Positions 36,185 through 44,500 of a stretch of 64,000 nucleotides of DNA are shown here, piece by piece. Made by a program: the position numbers and the translations under genes. Location of the stretch: positions 1 to 64,000 of the forward strand of contig NZ_JADMWW010000008.1 in assembly GCF_015548375.1 (NCBI RefSeq). Direction: 5' to 3'. Numbering within the stretch: the stretch's first letter is position 1; every line of letters starts with the position of its first letter. The notes beneath the pieces were generated by a model. It had not been told where the DNA came from and did not search any database. It saw only the letters and a program-made list of their open reading frames with translations. Source of the DNA: Collinsella aerofaciens (GTDB taxonomy: Bacteria; Actinomycetota; Coriobacteriia; Coriobacteriales; Coriobacteriaceae).

Positions 36185-37023
36185 AGCAGATTACCTTTCA
36201 AGATTGCGATTAGCGTCGCCCCGACCAGACTTACCGACAGCACGGCGTTATAGGGGACGTTGTCTTTGAGGCGAGCACAGGCCGGGATGGATCTGATAGC
36301 GAGTTCCAGGGCGCATGCGCATGCAAGGTGGATAGCGAGAAACTCGAACACGGTCCCGACGGATAGCGCCGCCATAAGGGCGACGGCAAGCGTGAGATAG
36401 TCGCCGGCGTGCCAGGAGATGCCCCCGATACGCTTCAAGGCAAAGGAGATCAGCGCGAATACTGCAGCGCAGGGAATGGTAAATACCGCCCACGCATATG
36501 GTCCCCAGGGGGACGACACGGCGCCCGAGGCCGCAAAGAGGAACAGCATGGGCACCGGCGCGAGCCTGAATCTCATATCCTCCTGGCCAAGTGCCACGGA
36601 GGCTGCCAGGAAGACGGCATAGGGAATCGAGATGAGCGATCCAGTCCAAGCTGCAAGCAGATAGGGGTAGACAAAAACGATTTCCGAGGCAAGCGGTGGG
36701 TTGTGGCGGCGTGCGTACGTTCCGGTGTCTCCAAGCTGGGACATCTCCGCATCGATATCTCCTGCGCTACCCAGAGAAATTAGTGTTGAGGGGCTGACGC
36801 CGTAGTTAACGGCCTCCCTCTTCACGGCGTCTATCCATTTATCCCTATCGGTATCCCCGGGCTGTGCTTGGAGCATGGTCTTGTCTTCATGCTCCAGTGC
36901 AGCGTAGCGCCAGCGTTGGTAAAGATGGGAGGCGCACCAAAAGCCGCAACCGACGGCTAATGTGGTCGCCAATCTGACGCCAAAAGACACGGGAGCCTCC
37001 TCGATATAGGCATAGGTACTCAT
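36181..37023 (-). CDS. A24-family prepilin peptidase (TadV-like)
   Basis: A 280-residue polytopic protein that would cleave the Flp and TadE-like prepilins. Both aspartates of the A24 aspartyl protease family are visible: 'ALGQEDMRFRLAPVP' (the D-L-R..IP motif, about residue 143) and 'HAGDYLTLA' (the GxGD motif, about residue 201). An unusual N-terminal extension of about 110 residues precedes the peptidase core. The start codon lies only 5 bp after the class A -10 hexamer, so the mRNA is probably leaderless; no ribosome binding site is visible. Confidence 0.75.
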   Translation of the reverse strand: MSTYAYIEEAPVSFGVRLATTLAVGCGFWCASHLYQRWRYAALEHEDKTMLQAQPGDTDRDKWIDAVKREAVNYGVSPSTLISLGSAGDIDAEMSQLGDTGTYARRHNPPLASEIVFVYPYLLAAWTGSLISIPYAVFLAASVALGQEDMRFRLAPVPMLFLFAASGAVSSPWGPYAWAVFTIPCAAVFALISFALKRIGGISWHAGDYLTLAVALMAALSVGTVFEFLAIHLACACALELAIRSIPACARLKDNVPYNAVLSVSLVGATLIAILKGNLL

Positions 37024-37028
37024 ATTTA

Positions 37029-37082
37029 ATTTTGTAGTCGTGTTTGCTCAAAATAAGGCTAATTTGGTGCCAAGCGGTGACA
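37029..37082 (-). promoter_or_regulatory. Class A promoter of the TadV-TadE-TadG operon
   Basis: On the minus strand TGTCACCGCTTGGCACCAAA (37082-37063), 28 bp, then CAAAAT (37034-37029). The ATG follows after only 5 bp, predicting a leaderless transcript. From 37083 to 37217 I see no gene. Confidence 0.7.
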
Positions 37083-37217
37083 CTATTTTGATTGAAACGC
37101 CTATCCATTCGACCTGGGGTTGTGGCAATGGATGACCTACGAAACCGAAGTGGTCGCGAAGAAGTTGCCACGAGAGCCGTATCGGATTGCGCGAAAGACG
37201 GCAATCAACCAGGGCGA

Positions 37218-39436
37218 AGCTGTGAATCGCAGCGATCTAAGAACCTTCGAAGCCATTAGGTGTGTCGGCTAATTCCCGCGCCTGTAAAGCAATTGCCCGA
37301 AATACGATACCTGCAAAACATGTACGCCCATGGCTTTGACTGCCTTGTGATATAAGTATCTGCTCGAAGTGCGGTGTCTGCGAAGCATAAGAGTGGGAAA
37401 GTCCATATTTATGCTTAGTGAGTAGTCTCTCGAAACGCCATACTTGCGAAGCCTGTGTGCGTGGATGCGAACAAAGTTTTGCGGTAAGTAGCTGCTCGAG
37501 GCGCGGTACCCACGAAGCAATATCCATCCTGAGAATGATGCAAAGTAGGGTAAGTAGCTGTCCGAAGCGCGGTACCTGCAAAGTTTTATGGACTCTTGGG
37601 TTTTTTGCCGGCCAGAGTAAGTAGCTGCCCGAAGTGCAGTCCCTGCGAAGTAGGCCTTATGTAGGCAGAATTAAGCGCGAAGGTAGGTAGCTGCTCGAAG
37701 CGCGATACCTGTGAAGCGTAAATCATTGCGCCATATGGCGGCTCTGTGGCAAGAAACTAGTCGAAGCGCGGTCCCTGCGAAGCCATCCTACGGTGGGAAC
37801 GTCGCAGCCGGATGGTAAGTAGCTGCTCGAAGCACGGTACCTACGAAGCAACATGTTGCAGCCGCCAATCGCTTGAAGACGGTAAGTGGCAGCTCGAAGC
37901 GCGGTACCTACGAAGCACGCACCACGTCCGCAGCCTTGACGTCACAGGTAAGTAGCAGCTCGAAGTGCGGTACCTACGAAGCAGAATACGACACGCGCCC
38001 CATAAACTCATGGGTAAGTAGCAGCTCGAAGCGCGGTACCTACGAAGCGTCTTGAAGACACCTTTGGTCGCATCCAAAGGTAAGTAGCTGCTCGAAGCGC
38101 GGTACCTACGAAGCGCTCCTTGGCGGCATACGCAGAACCAACCTGGTAAGTAGCAGCTCGAAGCGCGGTACCTACGAAGCACAAAAACCTGTACCTTTTT
38201 GTGCAACAAAGGTAAGTAGCTGCTCGAAGCGCGGTACCTACGAAGCAGCTATAGCTGATGGGGAGGGAGCGACAGAGGTAAGTAGCTGCTCGAAGCGCGG
38301 TACCTACGAAGCATCACTGGACGCGACGTCGACCTAGCCGAAGGTAAGTAGCTGCTCGAAGCGCGGTACCTACGAAGCGTGTATGTGTTACGGGGCGGGA
38401 GCTGCTCCGGTAAGTAGCTGCTCGAAGCGCGGTACCTACGAAGCCGGCAAGCGAGTGAAACGAGCGCGCAGCGGGGTAAGTAGCTGCTCGAAGCGCGGTA
38501 CCTACGAAGCAAGAGCCCGCGTTTGTCCTCAGACATGCCAGGTAAGTAGCTGCTCGAAGCGCGGTACCTACGAAGCACATACGTCCTGCAATGCCATAGG
38601 CATTCCGGTAAGTAGCTGCTCGAAGCGCGGTACCTACGAAGCCGTGAAACCGTTGGCGATTATGTAGCCGACGGTAAGTAGCTGCTCGAAGCGCGGTACC
38701 TACGAAGCCTCTTCCTTGGCCATAAAAATGGAGCCCTTGGTAAGTAGCTGCTCGAAGCGCGGTACCTACGAAGCACATACGTCCTGCAATGCCATAGGCA
38801 TTCCGGTAAGTAGCTGCTCGAAGCGCGGTACCTACGAAGCGTATCGAAGGTCATGCCAGAGGTCTGCTCGGGTAAGTAGCTGCTCGAAGCGCGGTACCTA
38901 CGAAGCGCCGCCGGCAAATGCCACCACGCAAAGGCGGGTAAGTAGCTGCTCGAAGCGCGGTACCTACGAAGCTCTATTCTTCAGACACCGCCCGCCGCGC
39001 CCGGTAAGTAGCTGCTCGAAGCGCGGTACCTACGAAGCCCATAATAGATGCGAGTCATGGCCAATTCAGGTAAGTAACTACTCGAAGCGCGGTACCTGCG
39101 AAGCAGGAACCCCCCCCCATCACAGTTTCCTCGGTGGTAAGTAACTACTCGAAGCGCGGTACCTGCGAAGCTTTTTCTTTTGAACTCACATGGACATACC
39201 TGGTAAGTAACTACTCGAAGCGCGGTACCTGCGAAGCTGGTCGGCATGGCAATCTCCGTTCGACGACGGTAAGTAACTACTCGAAGCGCGGTACCTGCGA
39301 AGCATCGGCTTCACCAGACCGTCGGCGGCGTCGGGTAAGTAACTACTCGAAGCGCGGTACCTGCGAAGCCGCTTTGCATGATTGATTTCAAATATTCGAA
39401 GGTAAGTAACTACTCGAAGCGCGGTACCTGCGAAGC
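37218..39436 (-). CRISPR. Type II-A CRISPR array, about 33 repeats with a decayed distal tail
   Basis: The 36-bp repeats begin, on the minus strand, GCTTCG(T/C)AGGTACCGCGC. They alternate with 30-31 bp spacers at a 66-bp period. Repeats from 37814 to 39069 are nearly identical. Those at 37284-37783 are progressively mutated but keep the 66-bp spacing, and a faint further copy lies at 37218-37253. The six repeats nearest the cas genes (39069-39436) share three substitutions. Decay at the low-coordinate end and csn2 on the other side place the leader at 39437 onward, with transcription on the minus strand. One spacer is duplicated (38577-38606 and 38775-38804). Confidence 0.96.
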
Positions 39437-39531
39437 CGAAGAATTGACATCGACTGGCAAGTCCGTATAAGAGCAGCTACTGAAGCTAAAAAGTTGATTA
39501 GAAGAAAGAAAAGGTTCCGACGATTTTGGGA
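39437..39531 (-). promoter_or_regulatory. Putative CRISPR leader and pre-crRNA promoter
   Basis: This A/T-rich sequence adjoins the first repeat. On the minus strand TTATAC (39470-39465) could be a -10 placing transcription about 20 nt before the first repeat; no clear -35 is seen. Spacer acquisition would occur at 39436/39437. Confidence 0.45.
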
Positions 39532-39565
39532 AACCATCCTATTTCCGCCCGGAAACAGGATGGTT
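39532..39565 (-). terminator. Hairpin ending the cas transcript
   Basis: A long stem (AACCATCCT...AGGATGGTT with an inner TTTCC/GGAAA, one mismatch) lies about 105 bp beyond the csn2 stop codon. On the minus strand it is followed by TTTCCC, a weak U-tract. It probably separates the cas mRNA from the array transcript. Positions 39566-39671 hold nothing else recognisable. Confidence 0.6.
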
Positions 39566-39671
39566 GTGTGAGTTCTGGAAAAACCTGACAGCTACCGGAT
39601 CATCGGAAAACCGTGCTATCAAGCAATAAGCCTTATTTGAGATTTCAAGGTGCACGCACCAGTTTAACGGT

Positions 39672-40346
39672 TTAGACGTTACGGGAGAAGAGGACCCGAT
39701 CTCTATCTATATGCCACACTGGGATCTCGAGATTGGCAGTGTCTACCTCCCGGTATTCGAGAAACAACATTTCCAGGCCCTCATGGCGCGCCTTTCGAGT
39801 TAATTCCAAGACCTCGGTCGGATTTAGCTTGTCGATGAGGGCGATTACAGCAATTGACGGATTCAGCCTCGTATCGCAAACGTAATCCATGAAGGAGAAG
39901 AATTTTCTTTGCAGGGTATTGGCCGGCTCGCGGCGGGGTGACAGCGAAAGCCATTTGGCGAACGATTTGATATCCCGTTCCGTGTTCCCTATCAAATCCG
40001 TTCGAAGGGAATACCCCAATTCCGCGATCAACATCTCGATACACGCCCTGATCTCATGCGCTTTGGTTGCCAAAGGCTCACAGGCCTCGATCTCAGACGC
40101 CATCCTTGACGTATAGGCGCCGGTTAACCTCCGGTCATCGAATGGGAGCTCGATCAGGCTGTCGATAAGGACGATATCCTTCGGTTTGAGCTTTCGTTCC
40201 CCTCGGTATAGGGCGATTCCGGGTTCCCCTTCTCCCAAAAGCGATTCGGCGCATCGAGATAGCTCGTCGAACTCATCGAAGGATATGACTCCAAGTCCGT
40301 CCGGAAAATCGATTGTCTCCCCTACCGTTTCGAGCTTGACGATCAT
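39672..40346 (-). CDS. csn2: Csn2, type II-A spacer acquisition protein
   Basis: A 224-residue protein at the end of the cas operon, of the length and layout of Csn2. The final 'LEMLFLEYREVDTANLEIP..HIDRDRVLF' region is close to the conserved C-terminus of the family. Csn2 forms a ring on DNA ends and works with Cas1-Cas2 and Cas9 in spacer uptake. It overlaps cas2 by 4 bp. Its presence defines subtype II-A. Confidence 0.9.
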   Translation of the reverse strand: MIVKLETVGETIDFPDGLGVISFDEFDELSRCAESLLGEGEPGIALYRGERKLKPKDIVLIDSLIELPFDDRRLTGAYTSRMASEIEACEPLATKAHEIRACIEMLIAELGYSLRTDLIGNTERDIKSFAKWLSLSPRREPANTLQRKFFSFMDYVCDTRLNPSIAVIALIDKLNPTEVLELTRKARHEGLEMLFLEYREVDTANLEIPVWHIDRDRVLFSRNV

Positions 40347-40651
40347 AAGACGATAAAGTCCTCTCCGGTAACAAAATGCCCCTCGTCAGACGGGCTTCCA
40401 CATAGCGTGAGCATTGAGCAAAAGGAGGCCTCGGATACCCTGAGCACCTGCACCAGCCCCGCTTCTGGAAGGCTGGCCTTGAGCCTAGAGATGGCAGCCT
40501 CGGCATTCTTGGTATCGACCGCCAGGCGGGTGTAGACGGAATTCTGCAGCCTCGTATAGCCATCCCCGACAAGAAACTGCCTGAACCTCGAGTACTCATG
40601 ACGGTCCTGGGCATCGGCCACGGGTAGGTCATACATTACGACTATCCTCAT
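40343..40651 (-). CDS. cas2: Cas2
   Basis: A 102-residue protein beginning 'MRIVVMYDLPV' with the Cas2 ferredoxin-like core ('FLVGDGYTRLQNSVYTRL'). Start 40651 is chosen because the family starts at this sequence. Cas2 bridges two Cas1 dimers in the integrase complex. Confidence 0.95.
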   Translation of the reverse strand: MRIVVMYDLPVADAQDRHEYSRFRQFLVGDGYTRLQNSVYTRLAVDTKNAEAAISRLKASLPEAGLVQVLRVSEASFCSMLTLCGSPSDEGHFVTGEDFIVL

Positions 40652-40676
40652 GAACCTTATCCTCCCCCGTTCCCCA

Positions 40677-41564
40677 TCAAGGCGTTCCTGGCGCCGAGAT
40701 CTCATCTGCATCGCCAGCCCCCTCCATCACACGAAGGCATCCGTCGACCCATAGGTCGATGGCGTCCGACACCCGGTAGCTCCCATGGCCATAGGGAATC
40801 CTGTCCGCGAGTGTGGACGCAAGGAGCCTTTTCACAGAAGGCGAGAGATCGCGGGGGCGCTCCAGCTCGACTTTCCGATCGACCAGGGGCCTGAACGGCT
40901 CCACGAGGTCGCAGGCGAGGTTGTAGGGGTTCGTCTTGGAGTGGTGGTGGATTCCCACCTGGTTGAGGTAGCCCTTCGCCGCGATCCTGCACGCTGTATG
41001 CGAGAGCAGGATGGAATAACCGTAGTCGAGGGCGCTATTGGTTGCATCCGCGTGCGGTACCCGCACGAAACCGTCGCCGAACAGCGCTTTGAAATAGCGG
41101 CGCGCACCCGCGGCCTCGCGCCCGGTCGAGTCGCCGGCGCGGACCTCTCCCGCATAGGATGCAAGCAGCTCTGCCTCCAGGTCGTGGCCTGATCCTTCGA
41201 GGACAGAGGCCTGGTTTTCCAGCTTGCACTCGATGATCCTCTTCCACAGCATCTTGCGCGGCCAGGCGCCCCAGGACATCTGTGAGAGGACTTTGCCGTT
41301 CGTATCGATCGTCGCTGCCGTTAGCGGCATCAGGATTGATGCCGGCATATGCCGGCTATCGGTGAAAATGACGCTGCAGCCCCTTGCCGCGAGCTCATCG
41401 AGCAGGTAGGTCGATATGAACGCGGCCTTCCCGTCGACAACGATGCAGTCGAGCTCGTCGGCGCGCAAAAGGACGGGCCGGGGGTCGCCGTCACGGTGAA
41501 CGGCGACCCATCCCGCCTCATAGCGCAGTTTCCGGGCGTTCTCCAAAAAGAGTGTCTTACCCAA
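40677..41564 (-). CDS. cas1: Cas1 integrase
   Basis: A 295-residue Cas1 of type II. The metal-binding residues are visible: Glu in 'GREAAGARRYF', His in 'GIHHHSKTNPYN' and Glu in 'DLVEPFRPLVD'. The best start is a TTG at 41564 that overlaps the cas9 stop by 8 bp, because the protein then begins at the family's usual N-terminus; an upstream TTG at 41606 would add 14 residues. Confidence 0.95.
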   Translation of the reverse strand: MGKTLFLENARKLRYEAGWVAVHRDGDPRPVLLRADELDCIVVDGKAAFISTYLLDELAARGCSVIFTDSRHMPASILMPLTAATIDTNGKVLSQMSWGAWPRKMLWKRIIECKLENQASVLEGSGHDLEAELLASYAGEVRAGDSTGREAAGARRYFKALFGDGFVRVPHADATNSALDYGYSILLSHTACRIAAKGYLNQVGIHHHSKTNPYNLACDLVEPFRPLVDRKVELERPRDLSPSVKRLLASTLADRIPYGHGSYRVSDAIDLWVDGCLRVMEGAGDADEISAPGTP

Positions 41565-44500
41565 GGGTGGATACCCTCTCGTGGAGGCCCGCCGCCGAAA
41601 TGTCAACGATAGCGAAACCGGCCTTGGGGTCGTTGATGATCTTATCGAAGGTCATCGAGAGCGTACCCGCGAACGCGCTGCCGCCGAGGGGCCTCACGTC
41701 GGCGGTGCCCCTGATTCCCGAGAGGAGCTCCACGACCTGGACCTCGGACTCCGCTACCGCGCGGACGGTCTTAGCGAGATCGTCCGCTTCCGTATCGGCG
41801 AACACCTCCTCCGGCGTCTTCAGGGCACCCAGCTTGAGCACCTTGGAGACGCGGGGGAAGTTTGCCGGAGCGAGCGCGAGAAGGCGTGCCCACAGCCGGC
41901 AGAGAACCTTGGCATCGGATTCAAGATCACGCCTGGGGCTCGGCTGCTCGCCGTCGACCATGCGCTCGACGATCCTGAGCAGTCGGGTGTCGGCTGCGTC
42001 GAGGGCGAGCTGGCGCACGGGGCCGGCGGTCTTCAGCCCCTTGACCCTGAAGCGCTCCCCATATGCCTCGTACACTGTTTCCTTAAGGATCCTGTCGCGC
42101 ACGACGCGGACGAATCTCTCACCGGATTCACGGCACAGCGAGCGCGCATAGAGCTCGGTGAGCGAATCGGTCGCCTTGGATGCGATGGAGGTGGGCACGG
42201 GGGCGAACCTGAACAGGTTTCCCTTCTTGCCCTCGGTCTCGTAGATCATGAAATAGGCGAACGTCTGGGCTGAGTAGCCGCCGAACAGGGCAGCATCACG
42301 GTCGCCCTTCACGGGGATGAGCTTCGTCTTGGAGTCGCGCGGGGAGTAGACGGTCTGCTTCCAGAAGGCGCCGCCTTCCTCGTAGGGGGCAAACGTCACG
42401 CGCAGGTTCTTCCAGGAGCAGGCGCGGATGAGCCTCTCGCGCTCGAAATCGGAATCCCACAGCACTTCGGCCGTGTCATAGTCCACGAGGTCGCGGAAGA
42501 ACCCGCCTGAGAAGAAGTCGAGCTCGGAGTCCGCCCCGCCCCGGCGCTCCTGTGCCTCGATATCGCGCATGGTGCGCTCGTAGAAGGCCCTGTTGTTCGA
42601 CCATATGGGCGCCCTCGTCTCGATGAACCTGCCGGTCGTGAGGGCGATGAGGGCATCGTGGGCGTGGTAGTAGCGATTTGCTTTTCGGCTTCTCGGGATT
42701 CCCGCGCGCCTCCTGACCGAGCTGGCGACCCCGGCCTTCACCGGCACGACCTTGACGCCCGTGTAGGTTGCCTCGAGGACCGCGGCGATGAGCTTGCACT
42801 CCTGGCTCGTCTCGGTCAGCTGGCGCCCGACGATCGACTTCAGCATTCTCTCGGAGATCTGCGTCCTCATGAGCGTATTGAGTTTGCGCTCGGTCATGAG
42901 GCCCGCGCGGCGAAGGTGCATCCAGAAAGGCGCCATCTTCCTCTGCACGTGTTGGGGCACGAGGATCGAGTCCTTCTTATCAAGGCTCTCGGCGTACAGG
43001 ACCAATGCCTTGTTGTCGAGCGATTCGTCCCTGCGCACCGACCTGGGCAGGATACGGTCGACGCAGTAGTCGACCGACGCGATGCGCGCGATATCGATGG
43101 GCTTGCCGGAGTAGAGGCTCTTTCCCGCCTGTCGGAAATAGAGGTACAGGCGCTCGTTGATCTCCTTCTCGTCGAACATCCCCAGCTCGCGCAGGAGCCT
43201 GGCGGCATCCAGGTCGCGGCGCGCGTCCTCGTCGAGCGCCTTCAGCGCGGCCTCGATCTCCTGGGCGCGGCTCCGCGACCGCTTGCCCTTCAGCTGTTTC
43301 GAGGCGGTCCTCGTGACCTCGACGTAGACCTTTGCCGGGGCGCATCCAGCCACCGAAGCCATATCCTCGATAACCTTCATGGCCTGCGAGACGCCGCGAC
43401 GAAGCGCGGGGGACCCGGGCAGGGCGTCGATGCCGAGCTCACCGGCCTTTTCCAGCGCGGTGGCGTTGACCTCGTCAATCCTCGTGCGGAAGCCGAGCTC
43501 GGTGTCGCTCAGGGCCTGCATCAGGTTCATGGACGTGCCGCGGAACCTGCCGTAGGGCGCGCCCTGCTCGAGAACGTCCATGATACACATGTCGCCGCGC
43601 GCGGTGTCTACCCACACACCGGTGAGCAGGCGCTCGGAGAGCTGGCCCCAGCCCTTGAGGCGCTTCGCGCAAAAGGCCTCGATAGCGCCCTCGTCAAGGA
43701 TATCCCCGTATTCCTTGGCGACCTTGCGCTTCAGGATGGAGCGCTCCTCGAACACGGTGTTCCACAGGATGATGTCCTCTGCCATGGACTTCTGGGCGGC
43801 CGTCAAGGACTTCACGCCGAGAAGGCCTGCAATCCAGGCCGAGACGGACAGGCGCGACGTCATCCTTTTGGCATCGGATACGCCCTTGACGTGCGGGTGC
43901 GCCATCGTGAAGTCGCGCGAGAGGATGTTCGCGATTCGGCTGAGGGTCATGACCGAGCCGTCCGATGCGGCCTCGACCACGGCCGCCCTCATCGCCGCAT
44001 CGAGCGGCAGCCAGTCCTGGCCGTCCTCGGTGTAGCGGATGCCCGCCAGCTCGTTCAGGAACCGGAAGCGCTCGTAGATGAGGGAGTTCGCCGGGAGCAC
44101 GTCCTCATCGACCAGGTAGGTGCACTTGCCCGTCATGCGCCGGATGAATGCCTCTGCGGCCGCATCGGTGTCGATATGCTCCTCGTAGTTCCAGGGTGTG
44201 ACGAAGGCGCGCTCATGGCCGGGAAGACGGCGCGACCACGAGAACCTCGCCTTGCCGTGGGCGTCCACGGGCGCGGCCGAGGAGTCCAGGGGCCCTACGT
44301 AGTAGGGGATCCTCGAGGTCAGCACCTTCAGGATATGGGGGCCTGCGTCCTTTAGCCAGGGGTAGAAGCCGCCCTGCGCGTCGATGATGCGGCCCACGAC
44401 CTCCGCATGGAGCTGGTACGGGATAGCACTGTTGTCCGTGGTGTGGATACGGCGAAGGAACCTGTGCTCTCCGAGAGCGGCGACCATATCGATGTAGGCC

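Noticed and set aside
37284-39436. Spacers targeting this same element
   Set aside because: Some spacers were read against nearby genes without a match, but a full search by eye is not reliable, so I make no claim.
39437-39480. A thirty-fourth spacer and repeat at the leader end
   Set aside because: The 30 bp after the last repeat are followed by only a loose AGCTACTGAAGC resemblance, not a repeat; I treat it as leader.
40677-41606. Cas1 starting at TTG 41606
   Set aside because: The extra residues do not fit the family's N-terminus; TTG 41564, overlapping the cas9 stop, does.
42658-44355. Long plus-strand frame opposite cas9
   Set aside because: It has atypical Arg/His/Leu-rich composition, no ribosome binding site, and is explained as a shadow of the GC-rich cas9 gene.
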